The notes: generated from the letters alone by a model not told the origin. Counted from the stretch's first letter, positions 7,482 through 17,393 are shown. The stretch: DNA of 49,724 nucleotides from Oscillospiraceae bacterium (GCA_017506735.1 JAFVMW010000024.1:1-49724); one strand, 5' to 3'. Translations and numbers: made by a program.

Positions 7482-8351
7482 ATGTCCATTGCCGCATTTA
7501 TGTTCCGCCGGGGCGCATCCAGGGGAGATGCCAAGCGCAACGCCGCCACTGCCTACCCTGCCGGTGTGGTCTGCAAAGCAGATATCCGCTACGGTCCGGA
7601 AGCAAAAGACCATCTGCTGAATGTCTACTATCCCGAGGGAACCACCGGAAGGATCCCCACCATCGTCAGCATCCACGGCGGCGGTTACGTCTACGGCGAC
7701 AAGGAGGTCTACCACTTCTACTGCGCGGACCTGGCCCGCCGGGGCTTCGCTGTGGTGAATTTCAACTACCGCCTGGCTCCGAAGCACCGGTTCCCCGCAC
7801 CTCTGGAGGACACCAACCGGGTGATGAAGTGGCTCACGGTCTGCGCTGACAAGTATCATCTGGACCCGGAGCGGCTCTTCATCGTGGGCGATTCCGCCGG
7901 CGCCCAGCTTGCAAGCCATTACGCCGCCATCGCGAAGAATCCGGAATTTGCCCGGCTGTTCTCCTTCACCGTGCCGGAATTCAGCCTCCTGGCCCTGGGT
8001 CTGAACTGCGGTATGTATGATCTGCCTGCCATGGTGCAGGGCAGAATCACGGGCATTGCCGCTGACTATCTGGGCCGACGGTTTGACCGGGCCGATCCCC
8101 GGATCGATGTGCTGGGTGCCATCGGGGAGAATTATCCCCCGTCCTTCCTGCTCACCGCCAACAACGACTTTCTCCGGGAAAACGCCCAGCCCATGGCGGA
8201 TTTCCTGTCGGAAAAGGGCGTGGAAACGGTATGCAAGTGCTGGGGCACCGAAGAAAAGCCTCTGGGTCATGTGTTCCATGTGGACATCCGGCTGGAAGAA
8301 GCCGCCGAAGCCAATGACCATCAGTGCGATTTCTTCCGGAACTATCTGTAA
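7482..8351 (+). CDS. Alpha/beta hydrolase (HSL-type esterase)
   Basis: Carboxyl-ester hydrolase of the hormone-sensitive-lipase group. Seen: oxyanion loop HGGG (65-68), nucleophile elbow GDSAG (136-140, S138), an acid in LLTANNDFLREN, and the catalytic His in GHVFHVD near the C-terminus. NYRLAPKHRFPAPLED is a conserved strand of this family. I prefer ATG 7482 (289 aa) to the in-frame ATG at 7446, which sits within a TATAAT and hairpin. No signal peptide, so cytoplasmic. Natural substrate unknown. Confidence 0.88.
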   Translation: MSIAAFMFRRGASRGDAKRNAATAYPAGVVCKADIRYGPEAKDHLLNVYYPEGTTGRIPTIVSIHGGGYVYGDKEVYHFYCADLARRGFAVVNFNYRLAPKHRFPAPLEDTNRVMKWLTVCADKYHLDPERLFIVGDSAGAQLASHYAAIAKNPEFARLFSFTVPEFSLLALGLNCGMYDLPAMVQGRITGIAADYLGRRFDRADPRIDVLGAIGENYPPSFLLTANNDFLRENAQPMADFLSEKGVETVCKCWGTEEKPLGHVFHVDIRLEEAAEANDHQCDFFRNYL

Positions 8352-8357
8352 TACGCG

Positions 8358-8384
8358 AAAACCCCTGCCAAAGGCAGGGGTTTT
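8358..8384. terminator. Bidirectional terminator
   Basis: AAAACCCCTGCC, 3-nt loop, GGCAGGGGTTTT between converging genes. Confidence 0.88.
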
Positions 8385-8389
8385 GTTCG

Positions 8390-9136
8390 CTATTCAGCAA
8401 GGAAAGGCCATTCCGCCTCCACGGCTTTCACCAGGGGTTCGATCCATTCCATGTGGGTTTCCAGCATAATCCTATGACCTTCATTCTCCTCCAGCAGGCG
8501 CAGCTCCCCATCCACCACAAACTCTGTAGCCACACCAAAGGCAGGCTTGAACACGCCGATGCGGTAGTAGGTTCCTTCCGTCCGGTCATGCTCCACCTCC
8601 AGCCACACCCAGGGGATCATGGTGTTCTCATGCATCGGGCTGTCATCGCAGGGCGTGGCGATCACCTCGCAATCTCCCCGGAAGGGGTCCGGAATCACGA
8701 CCTTAAAGCGATAGGTTCCGGTGCTGTCGCTCCACTGGAAGTATTCATCCCGTCCATCCCAGATGCCCCCGGCCCAGATGTGCCGGAAGGGCTTGTTTTC
8801 TTCCTTTCCCTCGGTGAATCGCAGCACGTCCTGACGCTCCTGCTGCCAGTTGACATAACTCGCCACAGCCCAACCGGCAGCCAGAAGCAGGCACAGCGCA
8901 ATCCCCAGAGCCACGCTGCAAACCACCTTCTTCCGGATGTTCTTTCGAATGCGCCGGATTGCTTTCACATCCTCACGGATTTCCTGCTCCGGCTCGGCAT
9001 CCAGTTCTGTTTTGATGGTTCCGCACTTCTTGCACGATTTCAGATGCTCCTCCACCAGCACCCTGCTGTCCTCGGAGCAGACCCCGTCGTGGTACAGGGG
9101 CAGCAGATCTTCGATAACCTTACAAGTAATCTTCAT
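8390..9136 (-). CDS. Membrane anti-sigma factor with zinc-finger N-terminus
   Basis: The first 40 residues carry a ZAS-like motif (C5, then H...C20, EEHLKSCKKC) as in anti-sigma factors. One membrane helix follows at about 71-95 (VVCSVALGIALCLLLAAGWA). The roughly 150-residue outer part has no recognised domain (WAGGIWDGRDEYFQWSDSTG). It overlaps the sigma gene by 4 bp (ATGA), the usual sign of a sigma/anti-sigma pair. It should hold the sigma factor at the membrane until an envelope signal releases it. Length is 248 aa. Signal unknown. Confidence 0.85.
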   Translation of the reverse strand: MKITCKVIEDLLPLYHDGVCSEDSRVLVEEHLKSCKKCGTIKTELDAEPEQEIREDVKAIRRIRKNIRKKVVCSVALGIALCLLLAAGWAVASYVNWQQERQDVLRFTEGKEENKPFRHIWAGGIWDGRDEYFQWSDSTGTYRFKVVIPDPFRGDCEVIATPCDDSPMHENTMIPWVWLEVEHDRTEGTYYRIGVFKPAFGVATEFVVDGELRLLEENEGHRIMLETHMEWIEPLVKAVEAEWPFLAE

Positions 9137-9615
9137 TCCAATTCCTCCCTGATCTTCAGTCTTGCCCGGTGATAAGTCACCCGGGCCCAGCTTTCCGTTT
9201 TTCCGAACAGCATTCCGATCTGCTGAAAGGGCAGTTCGCCAAAGGTGCGGAGGGAAAAGACCTCTTTATAGGGTTCCTCCAGCTTGTGCAGCACCTGATG
9301 GATGCGGAAGGCCGTATCCTTCCGGAGCAGGCCTTCCTCAGGACCGGGACTGCTGTCCAACCCATCCGCAGCCGGGATTGCCCTTCCCTGTTTTTCGCAA
9401 AGGGTAAAGTATGTGTTTTTTGCGATCTGGCACAGCCAGACATAGAGCCTGCACTTCCCATCGAACCGGTCGATGGAGCGGAGGGCCTTGAAGAAGGTTT
9501 CCTGGGTGATTTCCTCAGCCAGATGCTCGTCCCGGGTCAGGCTCAGGGCGTAGCGGTAGACATCCTTGAAGTACCGCTCATAGATTTCCTCAAAGGGTTC
9601 CAGGTTTCTCACCAC
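9133..9615 (-). CDS. ECF RNA polymerase sigma factor
   Basis: A 160-aa group 4 sigma factor. Region 2 is seen at about 10-75 (IYERYFKDVYRYALSLTRDE, EEITQETFFKALRSIDRF) and region 4 at 108-155 (VLHKLEEPYKEVFSLRTFGE, FQQIGMLFGKTESWARVTYH). It directs RNA polymerase to a small envelope-stress-type regulon. It is upstream of, and translationally coupled to, its anti-sigma factor. A start at 9615 puts Met before VRNLEPF with GAAAGGTGG upstream. Confidence 0.93.
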   Translation of the reverse strand: MVRNLEPFEEIYERYFKDVYRYALSLTRDEHLAEEITQETFFKALRSIDRFDGKCRLYVWLCQIAKNTYFTLCEKQGRAIPAADGLDSSPGPEEGLLRKDTAFRIHQVLHKLEEPYKEVFSLRTFGELPFQQIGMLFGKTESWARVTYHRARLKIREELE

Positions 9616-9653
9616 CTTTCATCCATAAGACTGGCAAACCAGGATTTCGTTAC

Positions 9654-9682
9654 AAAAAACGCGGCCTTGCGGCCGCATTTTT
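9654..9682 (-). terminator. Terminator of mtnN
   Basis: Reverse strand: GCGGCC, short loop, GGCCGC and then a T-run just after the mtnN stop. It also separates mtnN from the sigma gene further on. Confidence 0.8.
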
Positions 9683-10383
9683 TATTCTGCCATTTTCTTC
9701 GCCAGTGCTTCGGTAACAGCGGCGCAATGCTCTGCCGCCAGCCGCTCGAAGGTGGGGTAATCCATCTCGGCGGAGTTGTCCGCCTTGTCGGAGATGGCGC
9801 GGAGGATCACGAAGGGCACCTGGTTTACATAAGCAACCTGGGCAATGGCGCCGCCCTCCATTTCGGTGCAGTTGGCACCGGTACGGTCAATGATCCGGTC
9901 CTTCAGCTCCTGGGATGCCACGAACTGGTCGCCGGTGGCCACTCTGCCGATCTTGGTGTGACCGGGCTTCAGGGCCTCGCTGGCTTCAAAGGCCATGGCG
10001 ATCAGCCCTTCGTCTGCCGGGAAGGCGGTCACATCCAGTCCGGGAATCTTGCACATGGGATAGCCGAAGTGATAGCAGTCAAAGTCGTGCTGCATCACAT
10101 CCCGGCTGACCAGTACATCCCCAATGTCCAGCTCATTGTCCAGAGAACCGGCGATGCCGGTGTTCACCAGATGGGTCACGCCGAACCGGTCGCACAGGGT
10201 CTGGGCGCACATAGCCGCATGAACCTTGCCCACGCCGCACTGGGCCACCACCACATCGCAGCCTGCCAGCTTTCCCTGGAAAAACGCCATTTTTCCCACG
10301 TTGGTCACGGATTTCTCCGTCATTTTTTCCTTCAGAATCGCCACTTCCACATCCATGGCGCCAATAATACCGAGTTTTGTCAT
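9682..10383 (-). CDS. mtnN: 5'-methylthioadenosine/S-adenosylhomocysteine nucleosidase
   Basis: It hydrolyses SAH to S-ribosylhomocysteine and adenine (and MTA to methylthioribose). Seen: GIIGAMDVEV with E13 at the catalytic position, NTGIAG, TEMEGGAIAQVA (the ribose-binding Met-Glu), and the general acid Asp in RAISDKAD. Length 233 aa is normal. Its product is the substrate of LuxS, encoded just upstream, so the two steps of SAH recycling are together. A family 1 repeat separates them; co-transcription is likely but not shown. Confidence 0.96.
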   Translation of the reverse strand: MTKLGIIGAMDVEVAILKEKMTEKSVTNVGKMAFFQGKLAGCDVVVAQCGVGKVHAAMCAQTLCDRFGVTHLVNTGIAGSLDNELDIGDVLVSRDVMQHDFDCYHFGYPMCKIPGLDVTAFPADEGLIAMAFEASEALKPGHTKIGRVATGDQFVASQELKDRIIDRTGANCTEMEGGAIAQVAYVNQVPFVILRAISDKADNSAEMDYPTFERLAAEHCAAVTEALAKKMAE

Positions 10384-10402
10384 AGTTTATTCTCCTATAT
10401 CT

Positions 10403-10475
10403 GTAGGGGACGGCGTCCTCGACGTCCCGTTTTTTCTGTCTGCATTGTGGGACGTCCGGGAGACCGTCCCATACG
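10403..10475. repeat. Interspersed repeat family 1, copy B
   Basis: GTAGGGGACGGCGTCCTCGA at the left end and GGGACGTCCGGGAGACCGTC at the right, imperfect inverted copies. It fills the luxS-mtnN gap, so it would be transcribed as a stem-loop within the operon. Confidence 0.85.
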
Positions 10476-10477
10476 AA

Positions 10478-10954
10478 TCATTCCGGGTATACCAGCCGTT
10501 CCGCCGGAATATGCTCCAGCAGGGCCAGATACCGCTTTGCCCAGTAATTTGCCATGGGCAGGTTCAGATCCAGATAATTGCCGCAGTCCTTCGCGCTGGC
10601 GCCGGGGATTTCACCGTCATATTCGGCGATGAAGCGGAAGCAGTTTTTCATCAGGGGCAGAATCGCTTCACTGGTCAGATCCCCTGCCAGCAGCAGGTAA
10701 AAGCCCGTCCGGCAGCCCATGGGGCCGAAGTAGATTACCCGGTCAGACCATTCCGGGGCGTTGCGCAGGTAGGTTGCGCCCAGATGTTCCATAGCGTGGA
10801 TCTCGGCGGTGTTCATCACCGGCTCATCGTTGGGGCTGGTGATCCGCAGGTCAAAGGTGGTAACGGTTTCGGCACCGATTTTGTCCTTCCGGGACACGTA
10901 AACACCGGGCTGTAATTTGATATGGTCAATGGTAAAGCTCGCGATTTTCTCCAT
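10478..10954 (-). CDS. luxS: S-ribosylhomocysteine lyase (LuxS)
   Basis: It splits S-ribosylhomocysteine into homocysteine and DPD, the precursor of autoinducer-2. Metal ligands are visible: HAMEH (H53, H57) and C124 in KDCGNY; the catalytic Cys is C81 in GPMGCRTG and E55 lies within HAMEH. Length 158 aa is normal. It starts 7 bp after the HAD gene and precedes mtnN, giving the order HAD-luxS-mtnN. The main supported role is methyl-cycle recycling; quorum signalling by AI-2 is possible but not implied by the sequence. Confidence 0.97.
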   Translation of the reverse strand: MEKIASFTIDHIKLQPGVYVSRKDKIGAETVTTFDLRITSPNDEPVMNTAEIHAMEHLGATYLRNAPEWSDRVIYFGPMGCRTGFYLLLAGDLTSEAILPLMKNCFRFIAEYDGEIPGASAKDCGNYLDLNLPMANYWAKRYLALLEHIPAERLVYPE

Positions 10955-10961
10955 AGTTATG

Positions 10962-11612
10962 TCAACCTTTCAAAATAAATTCCGTAACTTCCTCCGCCCG
11001 GTCAAAGGTGGCGATGGCACCGGCGTTTTCCAGCTCCGGCCGGTCGCCGTAGCCCCAGGTCACACCGATGCAGGGGATGCCGTTTTCCAGCGCGCCAAGC
11101 ACATCATGCTCCCGGTCACCCACCATGATGGCGGTTTTGGGATCTACGCCGTACTCCCGGAGGGCGTAGGCGATGACCTTGCCCTTGGTGTTCCGGCTGG
11201 CATCGTCCCGTCCGCCGATGATCTCCGGCACGAACTCGTCCAGACCGAAGTGGCCCATGACCCGGATCGCCGCAGGCTCCGGCTTGGAGGTGGCGATCAT
11301 CAGCCGTTTTCCTGCGGCCTTCAGATCCCGGAGCATTTCCCGGATGCCCTCGTAGACCTCATTCTCCAGAATGCCGCCCATTTCATTATAGTACACCCGG
11401 AACTGCCGCACCGCCTCCACGGAGGTGGCTTCGTCCATGCCGTAAAACCTCTGAAAAGAGCCGTGGAGCGGAGGGCCGATGAACTTGAACAGCTCCTCCC
11501 GTTCCGGAACTTCGTAACCCATCTGTCCCAGGGCATACTGCACCGCCCGGGTGATGCCCAGGCCCGAGTCGGTCAAAGTGCCGTCCAAATCGAATAAAAT
11601 GGTCTGATACAT
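10962..11612 (-). CDS. HAD-superfamily phosphatase (phosphoglycolate phosphatase-like)
   Basis: Motif I is FDLDGTLTDSG (D8, D10), motif II ATSKPEP, motif III with K in NTKGK and motif IV VGDREHDVLGA. A helical cap lies between motifs I and II (residues about 15-80), which is the C1-type cap of phosphoglycolate phosphatase and related enzymes. Length is 216 aa. As first gene of the HAD-luxS-mtnN cluster it might remove a phosphorylated by-product, but its substrate cannot be told from the sequence. Confidence 0.88.
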   Translation of the reverse strand: MYQTILFDLDGTLTDSGLGITRAVQYALGQMGYEVPEREELFKFIGPPLHGSFQRFYGMDEATSVEAVRQFRVYYNEMGGILENEVYEGIREMLRDLKAAGKRLMIATSKPEPAAIRVMGHFGLDEFVPEIIGGRDDASRNTKGKVIAYALREYGVDPKTAIMVGDREHDVLGALENGIPCIGVTWGYGDRPELENAGAIATFDRAEEVTEFILKG

Positions 11613-11644
11613 AAGCCTGCCTCCCTTATGAATGCTATGATACC

Positions 11645-11673
11645 ATGATACTCTATTTCTGTCCTCTTGTCAA
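11645..11673 (-). promoter_or_regulatory. Sigma-A promoter of HAD-luxS-mtnN
   Basis: Reverse strand: TTGACA (11668-11673), 17 bp, TATCAT (11645-11650), about 33 bp before the HAD start. Confidence 0.7.
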
Positions 11674-11773
11674 AATTGCAAAATCCAGAGGCCGAAATTG
11701 TATAATTTCTGGGCTAAACAGAGAAAGTGCATTACGGGGTGCAATTTTTCGCCTCTAATCTTGCATTTTCCTA

Positions 11774-11802
11774 TTGCATTTCTGGATACATTGATATATA
11801 AT
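11774..11802 (+). promoter_or_regulatory. Sigma-A promoter of gdhA
   Basis: TTGCAT (11774-11779), 17 bp, TATAAT (11797-11802). Upstream, a TGCATTACGGGGTGCA near-palindrome lies at about 11728-11743. Confidence 0.75.
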
Positions 11803-11848
11803 CAACCCATCTTTCAGCCGACAGGCAGAAATCTTATTTTGGGAGTGA

Positions 11849-13204
<1,356 letters not shown>

Positions 13205-13225
13205 TCCAATTTTACGCTCACCCTG

Positions 13226-13262
13226 ACGGTGTACCTCCCTTGGGGGTACACCGTTATCTTTT
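13226..13262 (+). terminator. Terminator between gdhA and proB
   Basis: ACGGTGTACC stem with GGGTACACCGT followed by TATCTTTT. Read-through into proB may still occur because no separate proB promoter is evident in the short gap. Confidence 0.75.
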
Positions 13263-13278
13263 CCAAGAGGTAGAAATC

Positions 13279-14049
13279 ATGCGAATCGTCATCAAAATCG
13301 GCACCTCCACCCTGGCCCATCCCACCGGGCACTTAAATATCCGCCGGGTGGAGGAGCTTTGCAAGGTCATCTCTGACATCAAAAACGCCGGTCATCAGGT
13401 GATCCTGGTGTCCTCCGGTGCAATCGGCATGGGCGTTGGCAAGCTGGGCCTGACCTGCCGCCCCAGGGATATCCCCACCAAGCAGGCCGCCGCCGCTGTG
13501 GGACAGTGCGAGCTGATGTATACTTACGACAAGCTCTTCGGTGAATACAATCACACCGTGGCCCAGCTTCTGATCACCGGCGACGATGTTGCCAACGAGA
13601 AGCGCCACCAGAATTTCCGCAACACCATGAACCGGCTTCTGGAGCTGGGGGCCATGCCCATTCTCAACGAGAACGACACCGTAGCCACCGATGAGATCGT
13701 CATCGGCGACAACGATTCCCTGGCCGCCATCGTGGCCAAAAGCGTGGGAGCCCAGATGCTGATTCTGCTGTCCGACATTGACGGCCTTTATACCGCCGAT
13801 CCCCACAAGGACCCCGATGCCAAACTGATTCACCGGGTGGAGAAGCTGGACGAACAGATTCTCTCCCTTGCCGGTGTCAGCGCTTCCAGCCAGGGCACCG
13901 GCGGCATGGTGACCAAGCTCCACGCGGCACAGGTCTGCATGGCCTGCGGCTGTGCCATGGTCATCGCCAACGGAAACAATCCTGCCAATCTGTACGACAT
14001 TCTCAACGGTAAGCAGATCGGCACCCGATTTGAGGAGGTAACAACATGA
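13279..14049 (+). CDS. proB: Glutamate 5-kinase
   Basis: First step of proline synthesis: glutamate plus ATP to gamma-glutamyl phosphate. The ATG at 13279 ([12 protein letters not shown]) follows AAGAGGTAGA and replaces an upstream in-frame start at 13240. Seen: KIGTST phosphate loop, [37 protein letters not shown] and [12 protein letters not shown] of the amino-acid kinase fold. At 256 aa it lacks the C-terminal PUA domain that longer ProB enzymes carry. It overlaps proA by 4 bp (ATGA). Confidence 0.97.
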   Translation: MRIVIKIGTSTLAHPTGHLNIRRVEELCKVISDIKNAGHQVILVSSGAIGMGVGKLGLTCRPRDIPTKQAAAAVGQCELMYTYDKLFGEYNHTVAQLLITGDDVANEKRHQNFRNTMNRLLELGAMPILNENDTVATDEIVIGDNDSLAAIVAKSVGAQMLILLSDIDGLYTADPHKDPDAKLIHRVEKLDEQILSLAGVSASSQGTGGMVTKLHAAQVCMACGCAMVIANGNNPANLYDILNGKQIGTRFEEVTT

Positions 14050-15272
14050 ACGCAATGCTCACCGCCGCCAAGCAGGCAAAATTCGAAGTCAACCGGCTGA
14101 CCACCGACCAGAAAAACGCCGCCCTGATGGCCATGGCCGATGCGCTGATGGAGCACCAGCAGGCCATTCTGGAAGCCAACGCCCAGGATCTGGCTGCCGC
14201 CAAGGGAAATGTGCCCGATGTGATGCTGGACAGACTCCTGCTGACCCCGGAGCGGATCGCAGGCATGGCTTCCGGCATCCGGGACGTGGCAAAGCTGCCC
14301 GATCCTGTGGGCAATGTGCTTGATTCCTTCGTCCGTTCCGACGGGCTGAACATCTCCAAGGTTTCCGTGCCCATGGGTGTCATTGCCATCATCTACGAAT
14401 CCCGGCCCAACGTCACCTCCGATGCCGCGGCCCTTGCCCTGAAGGCAGGCTCTGTGTGCATCCTCCGGGGCGGCAAGGAGGCCTTCCGCTCCGCCAACGC
14501 CATCGTCACCGCCCTCCGCTCCGGCCTTGCTTCTCTTGGCATTACGGAGAACGCCGTGAACCTGGTGCAGGACACCAGCCGTGCCAGCGCCACCGCTCTG
14601 ATGACCGCCAACGGCTATGTGGATATGCTGATCCCCCGGGGCGGTGCCGGTCTGATCAACGCCTGCGTGAAGAACGCCACCGTCCCCGTCATTGCCACCG
14701 GCACCGGCATCTGCCATGTCTACATTGAAAAGACCGCCGACCAGGAGAAGGCCCTGGCCATCATCGAGAACGCCAAGTGCAGCCGCCCCAGCGTATGCAA
14801 CGCCTGCGAGGTGCTGCTGGTGGACAAGGCCATCGCCGCTGAATTCCTGCCCAAGTTGGCAGCGCGGATTGGCAGCCGGGTTTCCTTCCGGCTGGACGAA
14901 ACCGCCGCGGCCATCATCCCCGGCACACCTGCCGGAGAGAAGGATTTCGACACCGAGTTCCTGGACTACATTCTCGCCGTGAAGTGCGTTGCGGATGTGA
15001 ACGAAGCCGTTTCCCACATCGCCGCCCACTCCACCGGTCACTCCGAAGCCATCGTCACCACCGACGATGCCGCCATCGCCGCCTTCACCGCCGGTGTGGA
15101 CTCCGCGGCAGTCTACGTCAACGCCTCCACCCGGTTCACCGACGGCGGTGAATTCGGCCTGGGCTGCGAAATGGGCATCTCCACCCAGAAGCTCCACGCC
15201 CGTGGCCCCATGGGTCTGAAAGAGCTGACCTCCTACAAATACATCATCACCGGCACCGGTCATATCCGGTAA
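14046..15272 (+). CDS. proA: Gamma-glutamyl phosphate reductase
   Basis: NADPH-dependent reduction of gamma-glutamyl phosphate to glutamate semialdehyde, the second proline step. Aldehyde dehydrogenase fold with [34 protein letters not shown] and the catalytic Cys in RPSVCNACE (C251). Near the end [20 protein letters not shown] is typical. Length 408 aa is normal. The start overlaps proB, as expected for enzymes that channel an unstable intermediate. proC is not in the window. Confidence 0.97.
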   Translation: MNAMLTAAKQAKFEVNRLTTDQKNAALMAMADALMEHQQAILEANAQDLAAAKGNVPDVMLDRLLLTPERIAGMASGIRDVAKLPDPVGNVLDSFVRSDGLNISKVSVPMGVIAIIYESRPNVTSDAAALALKAGSVCILRGGKEAFRSANAIVTALRSGLASLGITENAVNLVQDTSRASATALMTANGYVDMLIPRGGAGLINACVKNATVPVIATGTGICHVYIEKTADQEKALAIIENAKCSRPSVCNACEVLLVDKAIAAEFLPKLAARIGSRVSFRLDETAAAIIPGTPAGEKDFDTEFLDYILAVKCVADVNEAVSHIAAHSTGHSEAIVTTDDAAIAAFTAGVDSAAVYVNASTRFTDGGEFGLGCEMGISTQKLHARGPMGLKELTSYKYIITGTGHIR

Positions 15273-15279
15273 ACTCCTT

Positions 15280-15315
15280 CGTTGGGCACGCTCCATCCGT
15301 GCCCAACGAATTTTT
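15280..15315 (+). terminator. Terminator of proBA
   Basis: CGTTGGGCACG, 7-nt loop, CGTGCCCAACG followed by AATTTTT. Confidence 0.85.
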
Positions 15316-15340
15316 ATGGAAACCAATTCCGATTACAGCC

Positions 15341-15369
15341 TTGCATTTTCGTCCTTCATTGGGTATAAT
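15341..15369 (+). promoter_or_regulatory. Sigma-A promoter of the 15402 gene
   Basis: TTGCAT (15341-15346), 17 bp, TATAAT (15364-15369). Confidence 0.75.
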
Positions 15370-15401
15370 GGTCATGACTCTACACCTAAGGAGTGTATGC
15401 C

Positions 15402-16871
15402 ATGGATGAGAACATGAATCTGAACAATTTCGAGCAAAACCAGCCCGATCTGGCCCAAGCCCCCGAAGCTCCTGCCGCGCCCCCCGTCAGACGGCGGCGG
15501 AAGCGCAGCAAGTGGCAGAATTTCAAGGAGGCCTATCTTCCTGTCATCATTGCAGGTGCTGCCCTGGTTTTGTGCATCGTCTTTATTTCCAGCGCCCTGG
15601 GCCAGGGCAAGACTCCGGACGAACCGGATCAGCCCGTTGGCTCCACCCCCCCTGCCTTCAACCAGGAGGAGATGCTTGCCCAGGAAGCAGCGGATCTGCT
15701 GGCCCGTGCCGAAGCGCTGGCTGCCCAGTATGACTACGAAGCCGCCATGACCCTGCTCTGCACCTACTCCGGCGGCATCAACAACCACGCCGAGCTGAAG
15801 GCAAAGTATGACGAATACTACGATGCCTTCGCCAAGCTGGTGCCCTATAACAACATTGCCGATGTGCCCAATCTGAGCTTCCGTCTGCTGATGGCAGATC
15901 TGGACCGCTCCTTGGCCCATCCCGACTACGGCGACAGCTTCAACGCCAACTATGTCACCACCGGCGAGTTTGAGAAGATCCTGCACCAGCTCTACGACAA
16001 CGGCTATATGCTGGTGAGCATCTACGATCTGGCTCCCAAGACCGTGGACGCAAACGGCAATGTCACCATCAGCCAGGGCACCGTGTATCTGCCCGAGGGC
16101 AAGCAGCCTCTGGTGCTGACCCAGGTGGGCGTGAACTACTTCACCTACATCGTGGACAGCGACGGTGACGGTCTGGCCGACAAGGACGGCGCCGGCTTCT
16201 CCTGCGGCCTGGTGCTGGATGAAAATGGCGAGATCACCAGCCAGATGGTGGACAGCGACGGCAGCACCATCACCGGCAATTTCGATCTGGTCACCATCCT
16301 CAACGACTTCATCGAAAAGCATCCCGACTTTTCCTATCGCGGTGCCAGAGCCACCCTGGCCGTCACCGGTTACGACGGTCTGTTCGGCTACCGCACCGAT
16401 CCCGAAACCGCAGAGAAGATCAGCCCCGAATACTACAACCAGCAGCTGGCCGACGTGAAGGGTGTCATTGCCAAGCTCCGCCAGGACGGCTATGACATCG
16501 CCTGCTACTCCTATGATTACGCCGACTACGCCTCCATGAGCGCCGCGGCCATCACCGGCGATCTGGAGCTGTGGAAGGCAGAGGTCACTCCCCTGCTGGG
16601 CGATGTGGACATTCTGGTGTTCCCCTATGATGACATTGGCAACACCAACCTGTACAACGGCCCCAAATTTGAGGTTCTGCAGGAGTACGGCTTCTGCTAC
16701 TTCATCCGCAAGGACTCCTCCACTCCCTTCTGGGGTCAGATTTCCAGCGACTATGCCCGGATGTCCCGCCGGGAGGTCACAGGCAATCTGATGCACAAGT
16801 CTGCCGACTGGTTCGACGACCTGTTCGATTCCGCCCGGGTTCTGGATTCTGCCCGGGGCTTTGAGGAGTAA
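15402..16871 (+). CDS. Membrane-anchored polysaccharide-deacetylase-like protein, probably inactive
   Basis: ATG at 15402 lies 8 nt after AAGGAG. Residues 1-45 are cytoplasmic with a basic RRRRKRSK patch; one helix (YLPVIIAGAALVLCIVFISS) anchors it, with about 420 residues outside. The outer part resembles CE4 deacetylases in layout: a two-helix spacer, VTTGEFEKILHQLYDNGYML, a strand PLVLTQVGVNYF where active enzymes have TFDDG, then ARATLAVTG and later strands. The missing Asp pair argues against normal catalysis. DSDGDGLADKDG looks like a calcium loop. Function unknown; an extracytoplasmic glycan-binding role is one possibility. Length 489 aa. Confidence 0.6.
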   Translation: MDENMNLNNFEQNQPDLAQAPEAPAAPPVRRRRKRSKWQNFKEAYLPVIIAGAALVLCIVFISSALGQGKTPDEPDQPVGSTPPAFNQEEMLAQEAADLLARAEALAAQYDYEAAMTLLCTYSGGINNHAELKAKYDEYYDAFAKLVPYNNIADVPNLSFRLLMADLDRSLAHPDYGDSFNANYVTTGEFEKILHQLYDNGYMLVSIYDLAPKTVDANGNVTISQGTVYLPEGKQPLVLTQVGVNYFTYIVDSDGDGLADKDGAGFSCGLVLDENGEITSQMVDSDGSTITGNFDLVTILNDFIEKHPDFSYRGARATLAVTGYDGLFGYRTDPETAEKISPEYYNQQLADVKGVIAKLRQDGYDIACYSYDYADYASMSAAAITGDLELWKAEVTPLLGDVDILVFPYDDIGNTNLYNGPKFEVLQEYGFCYFIRKDSSTPFWGQISSDYARMSRREVTGNLMHKSADWFDDLFDSARVLDSARGFEE

Positions 16872-16885
16872 CCCAATACATTCTG

Positions 16886-16918
16886 CCCCCGGGAAGGAAT
16901 TCCCGGGGGTTCGTTTTT
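16886..16918 (+). terminator. Terminator of the deacetylase-like gene
   Basis: CCCCCGGGAA, GGAA loop, TTCCCGGGGG, then TTCGTTTTT. Confidence 0.9.
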
Positions 16919-16935
16919 GAAAAGGAGCAATGCTT

Positions 16936-17154
16936 ATGGAACTGAAACCCGGAATTTACCGTCATTTCAAAGGAAATCTTTACCGCCTGCTGTATGTGGC
17001 GAAGCACTCCGAAACCCTGGAGCCCATGGTGGTTTACCAGGCCCTCTACGGTGAGCAGGGCATCTGGGTGCGGCCTGCCCATATGTGGACCGAGCATGTG
17101 GAACGGGACGGCTACGCAGGCCCCCGGTTCACCCTTTTGGAGGACCAGCCTTGA
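16936..17154 (+). CDS. DUF1653 protein
   Basis: A 72-aa protein, nearly all one DUF1653 domain: GIYRHFKGNLYRLLYVAKHS, LEPMVVYQALYGE and WVRPAHMW. AGGAG ends 8 nt before the ATG at 16936; the ATG at 16930 is too close. The function of DUF1653 is unknown; its SH3-like barrel suggests ligand or protein binding. The stop TGA shares two bases with the TTG start of the Smr gene, so the two are translationally coupled. Confidence 0.88.
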   Translation: MELKPGIYRHFKGNLYRLLYVAKHSETLEPMVVYQALYGEQGIWVRPAHMWTEHVERDGYAGPRFTLLEDQP

Positions 17155-17393
17155 CCGCCGGCGTAGTGGAGCTGGATCTCCACGGTGCCAATATTCACCA
17201 GGCTCAGATTGCCGTGGACGCCGCCCTGAAGCGGAGCCGGGGCGTCTATCGGATTCGGGTCATCCACGGCTATCACGGAGGTCAGGCCATCAAATCCATG
17301 CTCCGCAGCCGCTATGGCAAGCATCCCGGCGTCCTCCGGCTGGAATTCGGACTGAATCAGGGACAGACCGATCTGGTGCTGCGGGAATTCTGA
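17151..17393 (+). CDS. Stand-alone Smr-domain protein
   Basis: TTG at 17151 is chosen because GGAGG sits 7 nt upstream and the codon overlaps the previous stop (TTGA). The 80-aa product is only an Smr domain: VELDLHGANIHQAQIAVDAAL with the LDLHG motif and IRVIHGYHGGQAIKSMLRSR with HGxxGG. Smr domains bind or nick nucleic acids, and many act on RNA or branched DNA; stand-alone forms of this size exist. The function here cannot be narrowed further. Confidence 0.85.
   Translation: MTAGVVELDLHGANIHQAQIAVDAALKRSRGVYRIRVIHGYHGGQAIKSMLRSRYGKHPGVLRLEFGLNQGQTDLVLREF

Noticed and set aside
10478..10954. luxS as evidence of a quorum-sensing system
   Set aside because: No AI-2 receptor or Lsr-type transporter is present here; neighbours support methyl-cycle recycling only.
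13279..14049. proB truncated by mutation, because the PUA domain is missing
   Set aside because: The gene ends in a clean 4-bp overlap with proA and the kinase domain is complete, so this is a natural short form.
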